In this document: positions 23,098 to 33,839 of the stretch, piece by piece
How the letters are laid out: the number at the start of each line of letters is the position of its first letter
Numbering within the stretch: the first letter of the stretch is position 1
Source of the DNA: Epiperipatus broadwayi
Taxonomy: Eukaryota > Onychophora > Udeonychophora > Euonychophora > Peripatidae
Assembly (NCBI GenBank): GCA_028023455.1
Contig: JAQFVV010012424.1
Span: 1,532,001 to 1,596,000, forward strand
DNA: 64,000 nucleotides
Direction: 5' to 3'
Made by a program: the position numbers and the translations under genes
Notes under the pieces: generated by a model
What the model was told of the DNA's origin: nothing
The model's database searches: none
What the model saw: the letters and a program-made list of their open reading frames with translations, nothing else

Positions 23098-23163
23098 TGA
23101 TGATGATGATGATGATGATGACGATGATGACAATGATGATGATGATGACAACAACAACAATAA
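23050..23163 (+). repeat. Compound trinucleotide microsatellite
   Basis: (AGC)5, (AAT)n, (GAT)n with interruptions and (AAC)n follow one another. Frames across it encode homopolymers and are artefacts. Confidence 0.95.
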
Positions 23164-23289
23164 TACTCACAAACAAGAATGGCCAGTTCAACTTTGAAAA
23201 AAAAAAGAAAAGGCAAGAGAAAAAAACTACTCTAGAAATGAGTTTTGCAATGACTATACAAATCAATCTGTAAATTATAAATCCATCCA

Positions 23290-24281
23290 CATGTAGTCAT
23301 TTTTCTGCTTACTTGATATTTTGCAATGCTGTCTTTTAATTCCTTCAGCAGAACATGTTTCCTTTTAAAATACTTCAATCACTATATCTTATAGGAGCTT
23401 TCTAATGTATTCCATTCTCTGCCATATCTTCCCGATGGAAACAATTGTTATTGCATTTCTATTAGATAATCTTTATAATATAGGCAACATATATTTCTTT
23501 CATGAAAATCATGCTCCAATTCATCATAACCATCATTTTAAGACGTTTTGCAGTCTTCATTTGGTTTACATATCTGATCCAATGAAGATGTGATTTTATA
23601 ATAATGGATTCTATATTATTACATCTATAAAACTGAATATCACATTAACTGATTTTATGATATTTCCATTGTATTTTTAAATTTTTGTTGTATGGAGAAT
23701 TTTTAAATGAAACTTCTCCCTTACCTTTATATTACATCAAAAGAGTGTCCAAATTTCACTTCAATATAATAAAATTGTATAAATATTAATAATTTAAAGA
23801 AATCACTTATTTTTATTTCTTGCAAACAGTGAATTTTGTTGCAGTAGTTATTTCCCTGTGATGAAATATTTTATCTTTAAACATTAAACTTGGAGTCTGT
23901 GGTATGCCTTATTACGTAAGTCCACTTTTCTTGCTATTAACACATTTAAACTGGTTTACATTCTCAAGTTGATAGCCATCAAAACTAAAATTTGCTAAGG
24001 ATTTATCTTTCAACACAGTTTAATAAAGAATTTGAATTTTTTGAACAGTAATTAATAAACCAAAGACTTTATATGTTCCATTCAAAACATTAAGTATATT
24101 CTGTAAATCATCTTTTAAACTGGCAAAAATAGTGCAATCATCAGCATACTGTAAATCCAGAATCCAAAAAGTTCTTATATTCATTTTTAATCAATTCAAA
24201 TATAAAATTGTACCATCAAATATATATCATATCTTGATCACTGTTTGATTAGGTTATCTATAAACAATTCCAAAAAATCAC
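23290..24281 (-). pseudogene. Non-LTR retrotransposon, 3' half of reverse transcriptase and C-terminus
   Basis: On the minus strand, 'LQYADDCTIFASLKDDLQNI' (about 24165-24105) contains the catalytic YADD box, followed by 'FGLLI', 'QKIQILYQ' and 'FKCV' in the order typical of LINE reverse transcriptases. Further on, 'SEIWTLF' (about 23765) and 'IKSHLHWIRYV' (about 23590) correspond to the YGCETWT and LRWAGHV blocks downstream of the palm. Stops and shifts show it is dead. It is the continuation of 25051-25560, split by a family C element. Confidence 0.75.
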
Positions 24282-24335
24282 AGTCCTAAAAATTGATACA
24301 CCCAAACACATATATGCTGAAAAGATAAATAATCA

Positions 24336-24379
24336 CCAATATACGTATTTCATGCTAAACCAGCAATCATCAGTTGGTC
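24336..24379 (-). ncRNA. Hammerhead ribozyme, family C, intact core
   Basis: On the minus strand: ACCAA, CTGATGA, helix II TTGCTG-GTT-TAGCAT (imperfect at the ends), GAAA, then TACGTATA and TTGGT. Helix I is CCAA/TTGG. Helix III is ATA-CG-TAT, a 3-bp stem with a 2-nt loop, so the cleavage site is TATA followed by TTGG. All conserved core bases are present. Confidence 0.75.
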
Positions 24380-24810
24380 CAGACTATCATCTTTACACAC
24401 ATATATAGTATAAGTGCTCAGATATATATTAAGATAGACTATCCTCATAGTTTAATGGACAGGCTTCAATCCACTCCACACTCCAACTCTTCAACCGTCC
24501 ATCCAATTGAAAATCTGATGATGGAATGCTCAAAGGCCACCCTGAGGCCGAGATTATTGTCACACCCATGTTGACCTAAGGTCAATCTGAACCCCACATG
24601 TACAGGACATAATTCATATAATACATATGCAAGGATGGGCAGACATCTCTATAATGTAATAACTGAAACACAGGCTTGTTATATACCTGTGGCTATATAT
24701 ATGTAACATAGGGTATATGAGCACAGACTTTCACACCACCCACCTCTCTCCACTCTATCTAATAACACTGATACACCCAAACACATATATGCTGAAAAGA
24801 TAAATAATCA

Positions 24811-24856
24811 CCAATATACGTATTTCATGCTAAACCAGCAATCATCAGTTGATCCA
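24811..24856 (-). ncRNA. Hammerhead ribozyme, family C, second copy
   Basis: Same core and helix III as the copy at 24336. Helix I reads ATCAA against TTGGTGAT, so one C-G pair has become a T-G wobble. Core CTGATGA and GAAA are unchanged. Confidence 0.7.
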
Positions 24857-25050
24857 GACTATCATCTTTACACACATATATATTGGTGATTATTTATCTT
24901 TTCAGCATATATGTGTTTGGGTGTATCAGTGTTATTAGATAGAGTGGAGAAAGGTGGGTGGTGTGAAAGTCTGTGCTCATATACCCTATGTTACATATAT
25001 ATAGCCACAGGTATATAACAAGCCTGTGTTTCAGTTAGTCCTAAAAATTG

Positions 25051-25560
25051 TAAACAATGTTGGAACAAGTACACATCCTTGTTTAACACCAGTTTTCATT
25101 TGAAATGTCTGACTTTTCATCTGCAGTATTAAATACACTTTCTCTCATTCTATTATGTGGTAGTGGCTATATAATACGAATAAAATTTGATGGACAACCA
25201 ACCAATTTCAAACAATGCTATAGATCCATCTTATTAACTGAATCAAATGCTTTTAGCAAACCAGTAAAAGTAATAGATAAATCACTAATTTGTTCCAACA
25301 TTTTTCTTGCATTTGCCTGGCATCAAAAACCATGTCAAGTGCTTCTTCATTATTTAAAAACCTGGTAAATATTCATCTATGACTACAAGTAATCTATTCA
25401 ATATAATTTTTGAAAGTATCTTTGCTGTAGTGGATAATAATAATATTCTATGATAAATAATGCAATATTATTTATTCCATTTGAACAATAATGGTACTTT
25501 TAAGATCAGGTTATTCAACTCCAAGTATTTCTAAAAAAATTCCAATATTTTTGAAGCTAA
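25051..25560 (-). pseudogene. Non-LTR retrotransposon, reverse-transcriptase N-terminal half
   Basis: Minus strand: 'KAFDSVNKMDL' near 25245-25210 is the catalytic FxKAFD region and 'LVGCPSNF' follows. 'KTGVKQGCVLVPTLFTI' (about 25100-25050) is the conserved GVKQGCxLxPxLF motif directly before the family C insertion. With 23290-24281 this completes motifs in the right order on one strand, so both pieces are one former gene. Confidence 0.8.
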
Positions 25561-26040
25561 CATATTCCAAGCATATCTTTTTAAACTTTTCTTGGCCTTT
25601 CCATTTTTAAAAATACAAAGAGCTGTTTTGATTTAACTAAACTGAATATCCTTGAATAGGTATTAAAATATCGTATAAATAAAGACCATATGAAAAAATA
25701 ACTAGAAGTGGATAAAGAAAAAGAGCTTGTAAAATTGTCGAACCAGATAATTAAGGAGGAGTACACCAGAGATAACAAAATATTAAAGAAAAAGTACAAT
25801 GTAAAATTTAATAAACTTAAAAATACCTCATGAAAATCTTAAAAACTTAGCTCTTGGTATAAATGATTTATGAACCTGCTTCTTGACAAATAGATGAGTA
25901 TCACTAAAAACTTAGATTAACACATTTTGAAGATGTGACTTAAATAGGACTAGAGTGTCTTAAAAAATCAATTTAGAAATGTTTAGATTACTCTAATGAT
26001 GAATGAAAGTGAAACAGAAGTAATTATCTCCCACTGAGTT
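25561..26040. other. Unassigned AT-rich sequence
   Basis: May include a decayed 5' part of the LINE (-). The minus frame at 25581-25799 is low-complexity and not recognisable. Confidence 0.25.
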
Positions 26041-26043
26041 CTG

Positions 26044-26086
26044 TGACGTCAAAAACACTAAACTGTTTTTTTTATATATAAATATT
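26044..26086 (+). promoter_or_regulatory. Candidate promoter: CRE palindrome plus TATA box
   Basis: TGACGTCA at 26044-26051 is a perfect cAMP-response element. About 22 bp downstream comes TATATATAAAT (about 26073-26083). A splice-donor consensus AAAGGTGAGTAA follows at about 26266-26277. Start of transcription would be near 26105-26115. TA-rich strings are common in this window, so the TATA box alone is weak; the combination is what makes it noteworthy. Confidence 0.3.
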
Positions 26087-26109
26087 GCTCTTTGGACTAA
26101 TGACAGTGT

Positions 26110-26268
26110 TACTAGATTTCTGTTTGGGATTGTTGTTGATTGACTTGCCATAACTTTGATTATGCTGTTAAATAGACATTTAAAATATTTAACAATCTCT
26201 GCTGTGAATGAATACTGTTATTGCATAACGGATGAGCTTAGGTTGAGTTCGTAAAGAATAAGCTAAAG
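26110..26268 (+). other. Candidate non-coding first exon
   Basis: Between the putative start of transcription and the donor AAAG/GTGAGT at 26268/26269. It has no good open frame, so it would be a 5' leader. The stretch has no match to the repeat families of the window. No downstream exon was found. Confidence 0.2.
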
Positions 26269-26269
26269 G

Positions 26270-26935
26270 TGAGTAAACTGATATTTTGGTAATAATAAAG
26301 AGTTAACGCGACAAAGCAAATAATATTACCATGGATAATGAAATTCCCATTCTATAGGAATCGAGAAATGGTTCGATTTCTTGCTATTCAGAGACATCAA
26401 ATACATCTTTACTTTATATGTTCAAATGCTAGTTACTTAACATATTTTTAATAAAATAACCAAAACAACAATGAATGTTGAGATTTTGCTAGCCCTATGG
26501 TAGGCGATTTGAGTTAAATAGTTTATCAATTTCCGTTTGACGAAACAAAAGAAAATCTGATTGGTCAAATTAGCAATTGCTTTGTTTCATTATGAAACTT
26601 TAATATCATTGACCATAACAACTTATCACAAAAAGATACTGACATAACATTTGAATGATTATTTTATTTACATATTTGTACTTCATGTAAAACAAATATA
26701 AAAAAAATGTCATTAATAATTTTAGACGAAATTTGAAAGCAGATTGTACTTTTCTAGAATAATAATTTTCTTCTTATGTAATTGTTTCATCATTTATTGA
26801 TTTTCCCTATATAATTTATTCTTTTTTTTTCTATTAGATTTATATTTTCCTTCAGGCTAATAGCATTACTTTTTCAGATTCTGAATAAAATTTCATATTT
26901 TAATCATTTGTAAAATAATATTTAAACAGGTTTAT
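26270..26935. other. Unassigned sequence
   Basis: Low repeat content by eye; nothing recognised. Would be intron if the promoter candidate is real. Confidence 0.25.
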
Positions 26936-26939
26936 TGCT

Positions 26940-27060
26940 TCGGAAGTTCGTAATAAGTTCGAACGTCGAAAATGTCTGAACCCAATCGATGCAAGGATTT
27001 CCTTATATTTCAGACTCTGTCACTCTACCATTGAACTAAACTACAAAGGGAATCTTAATT
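26940..27060 (-). other. Degenerate tRNA-like sequence, perhaps an old SINE
   Basis: The minus strand reads TAGTTCAATGGTAGAG, a good D-arm/box A, and about 55 bases later GGGTTCAGACATT, a weaker box B. A loop CTGAAA lies where an anticodon arm would be, with poor pairing. It does not fold as a convincing tRNA, so a tRNA-derived SINE or tRNA pseudogene is likelier. Confidence 0.4.
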
Positions 27061-29469
27061 ATTATTCAGGAATTATTTATGGAATAAAGCATTCTTAACA
27101 TTTTTCACAGTTTATAACAAAATATATAAATAAAAATATATACAAAAGATATTACAAGTATGCATTAATTTTAATTGGATTGACGATATATAATATTCTT
27201 ATATCATTTTGCGGCAGCAATTGTTCTCATTACGTTCTATTATAATTAAAGTAGCATATTATGATCTGTAAAAGATAAACAGATTTTTCCTAGTAAGCAC
27301 AATGATAAGAAGAACATGAAGCTGAAAACAAAACAAAACACGGTTACCACAGAAACAGCATGTTAGCTACTTTAAGCATATGCTCACAAACAAACCCAAA
27401 ATATCAATCTTCATTAACAAAAATAGAAATTATAAAGAAATACGCGCATATATATATATATAACAATTTTGTATGTGTGTGGTATTCAAACAACGTTTTT
27501 ATATGTGAACCACAGAACGTTACTGGCAATGTATTTGTTGAATTAAATTAGAGGTCAGGATCAAATTGAACTAAAGAGCTCAGGAAAGATGAAGAACTTT
27601 ATTTAGATTTAAAAATAAAGAGGAAGTTTAATTTATTGTATTATAAAATAACTGTCAAACTGTTGAATATTAGAGAGAGGGTTAATGTAAAATTTCAAGT
27701 ACGAATGCTGTATAAATTTGCAAATTTTGAGCATTTTTGTATCAAAATAATAGCTATTTGTATAAGTTTGAGTCTGACAAGTTGAAAATGTGGAAATTCT
27801 CATTTCTGATATAGTAAAATCTGTTTTTAATAGAACTGATATATATATGTGTGTTTAAGAGAAATGTTATGTATAAGAATGGAGAAGTTAAAAATGATAA
27901 TTGGAAATAAAATTGAGATGATATGTACAGATAAGTTCAATACTGGCTTTAGGACACAAAATTAGATAAATTGAAGTTGTCTAATATCATATAATATGGT
28001 GGACTGTAGAAAATTGTAATGCCAATTTAAATAATATGACACTATGGTAAATTTGATGAAAAGAGGGATACAACATTTTGCTTATTTACAAAAAGGCTAA
28101 AATTAACAATTGATCTGTATTTTATAATCATAAAAAGTAATACAGATATAGTTTTGATCCAGATTTTGTTGAGATGATTTATGAAGAAAAAAATTATAGA
28201 AAAAGAAAGAAGGAAACTTTGTTTATTGTGCAAGATGAACACATCGTGAATCAGAAAGCCAACAGCATTTAAATAAACAAAAAAATGTGTTTTTTTTTTT
28301 TTTTAAAATTGACAATAAAATATATTTTCTGTTGAAGTGTTTTTATATAATATTACATATACATCTTTACTTCAGTTAGTGATGACAATTTTCCCCCCAA
28401 ATATATTACAAAAAAAAAAATCTCACACAAAAAATAAACAATTATAAGTTACAATGGGGGGGGGGGGTAATTTGTTGCTTTAAATTCAAAACATAAAAAC
28501 AATGCTTAAAAAATAAAGTTTAATTTGAAAAAAAAAAGTTAATTAATGAGTAAATATTTGAGTTAGCATATTATTAAAAAAATATTCACTTGTAGCTAAA
28601 TATACTATTTAAAAACATTTTGTTAGCTATAATTTGAAAAGGGTAAAAAATATAACTTTTCAATTGTTGAGTAATATTTTGATTCTTACATAGTTACAGA
28701 ATGATATTTCATAAATCACAACTCATTGAGCTGATATAAAGCATAAAAAACTAATATAAAGCACGGGAAACCATAACACACACATTATAAAATTCAATAA
28801 AAAATTAGTACAATGTACACTTTAAAATTTATCTTTGTTCTAATTATTAATATTATTTAAACATTTTATTTTTGTATTTTCTGACCAATAAGATTTTGAA
28901 TTATTTTTGCAATGCTATTATTATTATTTTTAAATTGCATATTTTTTTATTTTACACAAATGAAGTGAAGTTAAATAAAATGTAGATAATGAAATTTTGT
29001 ATAGCTAATCACTGCAGTTTTATTAAGGTATATAAATTATTAAATCTCATTCTTTTATTTTTGCTGATCTACAAACAAATTGTGAGAGTATTAATTCAAA
29101 ATTAAAAAAAAAAGGTATTTTAAACTTACATTTTGATCATATAAAGTTGATTATTAGTTGTACCATGCATGAAATTATTTTTTCTCAAAATATACAGTTG
29201 TGAAGACTATTATGATCATCATATTTTTGCCACAGGCAAAATAACTTTTGTAAGAATTTCAATCCATAAAAGTGATTGAATGAATGTATATTAGCTAATA
29301 TACACATTGTACAACTAAATGTTAACATACTTTGTTATTATAAATGATCGAAGTATATTTCCTGTGCTGAATAAAATTAGCATTTTCTGGATTTTGCAGT
29401 TGTTAAAGATGAAAATCTTTTTTGGAGATGTGATAATCTATTAAAAAACAAGTATATTGAAACAGAAAG
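27061..29469. other. Unassigned AT-rich sequence
   Basis: Homopolymers near 28290 (T16), 28411 (A11) and 28455 (G10), and a (TA)n near 27449. The plus-strand text near 28160-28240 ('DPDFVEMIYEEKNYRKRKKE') looks slightly protein-like but is too short to name. Confidence 0.3.
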
Positions 29470-29782
29470 TATTAATATGTTTATGAAGTCAAATAAGCAT
29501 AGAAATAGAAATGGATTCATCAGGCAGTTGATGAACTAACCAATAATAAAATAGTTTTCTCTGTGTGTGTTCTATAAATACCTGGTAGCTATTTATTCTG
29601 TGTCTTCTATATTGGTGTAAATGTACATTCAGAAGCTGAGTGGACTTCAACACAGTAGAATTCTTGCTGAAGGTGAAGAAAAGTTATTTAGATATGAAAG
29701 AGGCTGCCCTAGTCTATATTATAAGTTGTGTATGCCTTGTGGATATTTGTAATTAATGATGACCATAATATAATGTATTATA
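29470..29782 (+). repeat. Gypsy 5' LTR, left part
   Basis: Aligns with 33541-33839 through gcatagaaatag, gaactaaccaataat, gtgttctataaatac, tagctatttattctg and tctatattggt. Differences are frequent, so the element is old. Exact start uncertain. Confidence 0.75.
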
Positions 29783-30956
29783 CCACCAAACCTCACATGA
29801 CCATCATTTCTTATGCTTGCTCATAACTGTTATTAAAACAGGCAAAACTTTCCAAACAGTAGTGCCACTCAGTGCAAGCCAGAGTAATCAATGGATGCCA
29901 GAAGGCTTGTGCATAAAATCCCTATCTAGTGTCTACTCATCAAATATCCCCAGACTAGTTTCTGGCTTGTGGCCTTTGTCAGTGAGGAGCCTTGGATCTG
30001 ATAGCACTGCACCCAGATCTTAGGATCTAATGCAACCCTCCAGCAGACACCTTTTATCTCTTTCTACTTAACTACAAAACTATGAGAATAAAATTGAAAA
30101 CACAATATTTTCAATCTAAGCTCATTAGCTTATCATACAGGTTTGAACTCAGTTCAGTACCCATACATTTTGGTGTCTTTGGTTCTTTAATAACCATAGC
30201 TACCACTATACCACTAGGCAGGATTGGTATTAAACCACCAAATATCATATGATCACCATTTTATGCTTGCTCATAACTGTTATTAAAACAGTCAAAACTT
30301 TCCGCACAGTAGTCCCACTAAGACTAGGTGTGGTGCTTTCAAATACAAGGCTTCTCACTAACAAAGGCCACAAACCAGAAACTAGTCTGGGGATATTGGA
30401 TGGGTAGGCATTAAATAGGGATTTTATGCTCAAGCCTTCTGGCATCTATTGATTACTCTGGCTTGCACTGAGTGGCACTACTGCATAGAGAGTTTTGCCT
30501 GTTTTAATAAGAGTGATGAACAAGCATAGGAAATGGTAATCATGTGATGTTTGGTGGTTTAATACCAATCCTGCCTTGTAAGATAATGGTGGCTATGGTT
30601 ATACAAAAATGTATGGGTAATGAACTGAATTCAGACCTATGTGTCTATATAAGCTAATGAGCTTAGATTGAAAATATTGTTTTTAAATTTTATTCTCATA
30701 AATTTTGTAGTCAAATAGAGATAAATGGTGGATGCTGGAGGTTTGTATTAGATCCTAAGATCTAGGTGCAGTGCTCTCAGATTCACGACTCCTCACTGAT
30801 GAAGGCCACAAGCCAGAAACTAGTCTGGGGATATTGGATGAGTAGGCACTAGATAGGGATTTTATGCACAAGCCTTCTGGAATCCATTGATTACTCTGGC
30901 TTGCAGTGAGTGGCACTACTAATGGAGAGTTTTTCCTGTTTTAATAATGTATTATA
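29770..30956. mobile_element. Family A retroelement in the Gypsy LTR, 13-bp target duplication
   Basis: Body 29783-30943 between perfect ataatgtattata copies (29770-29782, 30944-30956); the other LTR (near 37918) has the empty site. Three family A segments follow each other: one forward (29790-30240), then two that fold back, with ribozyme regions at about 29946-29998 (-, core TTGTCAG side mutated), about 30345-30403 (+, CTAACAA) and 30781-30839 (+, intact core). The 3' end is CCTGTTTTAAT. The length of 1.16 kb suggests a multimeric template. Confidence 0.9.
30781..30839 (+). ncRNA. Hammerhead ribozyme, family A, intact core
   Basis: CTGATGA at 30796-30802, helix II GGC-CACAA-GCC, GAAAC at 30816-30820, cleavage triplet GTC at 30823-30825. 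The proximal helix I, CCTCA/TGGGG, is intact. The distal helix I is weakened (ATTCA for ATCCA). Confidence 0.8.
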
Positions 30957-31095
30957 ATTACATGTAACTAATTTACATAAAATCCTATCAATTCCAGTGG
31001 TATATATTAAGGCTTATTGTTATTATCAAATAATAGATAATCAAATGTACTCATGTTCTCATTTCTTATTGTGCTAGTTAACTCAATACCTAGCA
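30944..31095 (+). repeat. Gypsy 5' LTR, right part
   Basis: Matches 37907-38087 after the insertion: aatgtattataattacatg, ttattgttattatcaaataa and gtgctagttaactcaatac. The LTR ends near tagca at 31095. Confidence 0.8.
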
Positions 31096-31112
31096 CAACT
31101 TGGCACAGTTGG
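31096..31112 (+). other. Candidate Gypsy primer-binding site
   Basis: acttggcacagttgg follows the LTR end and has the TTGGC...CAGTTGG style seen in several invertebrate Gypsy elements. The complementary tRNA was not identified. Confidence 0.4.
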
Positions 31113-31239
31113 AAAGGCAATTGAGAAAAAAAAGCTGCTTGTCTCAGTCAGACAGTGATCTGGAAAAAGCCAGCTTAGTGCAGTTGCACATTCAATTGGA
31201 AAAAAGCCAGTTTGTCACAGTCAGGCAATGAATTAGAAA

Positions 31240-32100
31240 AAGCCAGCTTGACACATTCAGACAGAACTTTATAAAAAGAAAGTGTGAACCTAAACTGTTG
31301 ACATATGAAAGTACAGAGCATAAAGCCAATAATAGGCATTTAAGAATTGAGATAAAGAATATGAGACTTTGAGGATATCTATCCCTTCTGAATGACTTGT
31401 GTATACAACTCATATTTTATTGTTTTGTAGTCAATAAGGTTAAAGCCAATATCAAAAAAATCATCACCTTGTTGTTTTTTGGGGATCCAAGATTGATTGA
31501 AGTCGCAAACCAATCATGTGAACCTGATAACCTGAAAATTTAACTGAACTTGGTTCTAAACCCTCAAAACATAGCCAGGCTAAACTTACATAACAGACAC
31601 CAAGTGGAGATGAAAGGTTACAGAGCCTATGATATGACATTAAGAGACTGGTATAGAAATGGTGCATATGGTAATTATTTAGACAAGAACTTACTGGACT
31701 AATTTCTATAGGGGATGAATAAGGAATATTCCATCAACAACTGTTGGCCATTCCTGAGTTAATATATACAGAAGCAATTAAAAAGGGAATTATTCATGAG
31801 TTAGTAATCAATAACGTGAAAGAATTTCAAAAGTCAGATGTGGGTAGTTAAATTAAATGTCAATCCTAAAAATGAGCAGGGAAGGTAAAAATGATTGGTC
31901 ACCATACATATGAGTGTAGCAGAAAGAACATAAAATGTAACATTTGTGGAAAGGTGAGCCACCTAGCAAAGGTTTTCTGCATCAAAACTAAAAAATCTAA
32001 AGAAACAAATGAGTTTATGAAATACAAAATGAGATATTCCAGAAATCTTACAGAAACCCATAAAGCTGAGACAAACAACAGCAAATAAATAATGTGGAAC
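31240..32100 (+). pseudogene. Gypsy gag remnant with zinc knuckle
   Basis: The plus frame from 31891 reads 'HHTYECSRKNIKCNICGKVS' and on to 'HLAKVFC'. The pattern CNIC-GKVS-H-LAKV-FC is a CX2CX4HX4C retroviral-type zinc knuckle, and the preceding HxxxxC is half of another. Upstream, 'AIPELTYTEAIKKGI' (about 31745-31790) resembles the capsid C-terminus of invertebrate Gypsy Gags. Several frameshifts and stops. Downstream to 32440 is not recognisable. Confidence 0.75.
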
Positions 32101-32439
32101 AAAATAAAGTAGAAAAAGAACTAGTGAATAAATTTCCCAAATTATTCATGGCAAAACAAGAAAACTTAAACATGAAACCTGTTGAGAGCTACTGTCACAA
32201 GAAAATAACATCCACTCAAAGTAAACCTAGAAAAGTTTTGAGACTCCATGGGAAAATATTTTTTTAAGATCAGAAAACTACAGAATACCAAATACTAATT
32301 GGGTGGATTAGAAAAGGATGGCCAAATAAATGTCCACCCTATTTAAATCAATCACTATGGATGGCTCATTAATCAGTGTCAATGTTGAATGGATGTATTA
32401 TAAATGGTGAGTTTTGATTCCATCCGTAGGTTATGAAAA

Positions 32440-33310
32440 TGTATTAAAATAATTCACCAAAAACCTCCTGATATAATGAGAGTGAAAGCTTTTGCTCAGA
32501 GCTATGTTTTCTGGCTAGGCATGCAAAATGACATAGAAAAACATATAAAAATGTATAGATCTTGTCAGTCTATCACAAATTCACCCCAGAAAAAGTATTC
32601 ACCATGACCTAAAGATAACAAACATGGAACCATGTACATATCTATTATTATGGTCCAATAGGTGGCAACATTATATTTGTATTAGTAGATGCTGCCTCAG
32701 AATATAAACTTGTATTTTTCATGTGTAAAAAAACTATATACACTCTTAAAGAAATCTTTACATATCATGGTTCTCAGGAGGCACTCATTTCTGATAATGG
32801 GTCAAGGTTTATGTTGAAAGTAAAACAGTTTAGAAAAAGTGGAAAGTACTAGCACTAAATTATCACACCATATCAAATGAAATAGCAGAGAAGGCAGTGA
32901 AACAATTGAAGTTAGATCTAAGTAGGCTAAGTTACCCATGCATCAAGAAAGCTCTAACATAATGATACTGTACCAACACATCATGCCATCTGTAGCCATT
33001 AATAAATTTCTGGAAGAAATATTGGTGGGAAAGAAATTGACAAACAAAGTGTCCATCCTCCTGCTGAAGATGGGACAACCAACAAAAATTTCAGTAAATA
33101 ACTAGGCTGCTGGAGAAAAGGTGTGGATAAGAGATAGCCTACAGAAAATGTAGATTGAGAACCAAATACAGAAAGTAAATTTTGAACCACATTGTAGAAG
33201 GCAAATCTCTACAGGAATTATCTTCAGACACCATGTAAATCACATTAAAAAAAACTGGATTGAAAGAAATGTAGATTTTAATGCCGAAACTTGTGAAAAC
33301 TAACCAAAAC
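32440..33310 (+). pseudogene. Gypsy integrase remnant
   Basis: 'MRVKAFAQSYVFWLGMQNDI' then 'EKHIKMYRSCQ' (about 32478-32570) is the integrase zinc-binding H2C2 region. 'YYGPIGGNIIFVLVDAASE' (about 32640-32700) contains the first catalytic D segment, and 'YHGSQEALISDNGSRFM' (about 32762-32815) the second. The catalytic E region is lost or frameshifted. A C-terminal tail such as 'HVNHIKKNW' (about 33230) marks the end of pol. Compared with the remnant at 11.2-13.3 kb it is the same type of Gypsy pol. Confidence 0.8.
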
Positions 33311-33512
33311 TGGAAAAAACACCCAACAAGATTTTGCAGAGACTCATGCCATTACTGATACTGAACCAGAAGAAAAATGATGGACTTATGATCAAGTGCT
33401 CCAGAATATCTGACTACCCAAAGACTTCAACTTCAATACCAATCCTCATCTTATCAAAAACACTATGTTTTCTACTCCAGAAAAAATTACAAAATAGTCT
33501 GCAGAGTTTCTT

Positions 33513-33529
33513 AGGAGTAGGAGTGGTAG
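33513..33529 (+). other. Gypsy polypurine tract
   Basis: aggagtaggagtggtag directly precedes tgccgtggttgtatg, the likely start of the 3' LTR. Confidence 0.6.
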
Positions 33530-33839
33530 TGCCGTGGTTGTATGTCATAAGAAGACAGGTAAACATAGAAATAGAAAACATATGAAGCAGGCAATTAATG
33601 AACTAACCAATAATAGAACAATAGGTTTTTCTGAAAACTGTGTGTGTTCTACAAATACTTGATAGCTATTTATTCTGCATCTTCTATATTGGTATAAACA
33701 TGCACCCAGAAGCTGAATGTATTTTAATCCAGTAGAAACTCTGCAGAAGGTGAAGGAGATAGGTATGAAAGAGACCATTCTGGTCTATATTATAATTTCT
33801 GCATGCATTATGGCTAATTGCAACTAATGATGACTATAT
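33530..33839 (+). repeat. Gypsy 3' LTR, left part
   Basis: Partner of 29470-29782. It stops at ...gactatat, where the nested LTR element begins; the last ATAT is the left target duplication. Confidence 0.8.

Larger units (their letters stand above)
24282..25050. mobile_element. Family C hammerhead retroelement with 14-bp target duplication
   Basis: Body 24296-25036 lies between two perfect agtcctaaaaattg copies (24282-24295, 25037-25050). The order is: outer block (aaacacatatatgctgaaaag), minus-strand ribozyme 24336-24379, a unique middle with ccatgttgacctaaggtcaatctga, the terminal block caggcttgttatatacctgtggc, a second outer block and second minus-strand ribozyme 24811-24856, then an inverted terminal block without a ribozyme core. 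It interrupts a LINE on the other strand. The two direct ribozyme copies about 475 bp apart suggest a tandem template. Confidence 0.85.

Noticed and set aside
22060-23163. Short regularly repeated triplets considered as a CRISPR-like array
   Set aside because: They are uninterrupted microsatellites without unique spacers, in an animal-type genome.
22959-23290. Several overlapping frames with poly-Ile, poly-Met, poly-His
   Set aside because: Translations of the trinucleotide microsatellite at 23050-23163.
26940-27060. Functional tRNA gene
   Set aside because: The D-arm is good but the anticodon stem and acceptor stem do not pair, and box B is degenerate.
31899-32102. 67-codon minus-strand frame
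   Set aside because: Antisense shadow of the Gypsy zinc-knuckle region.
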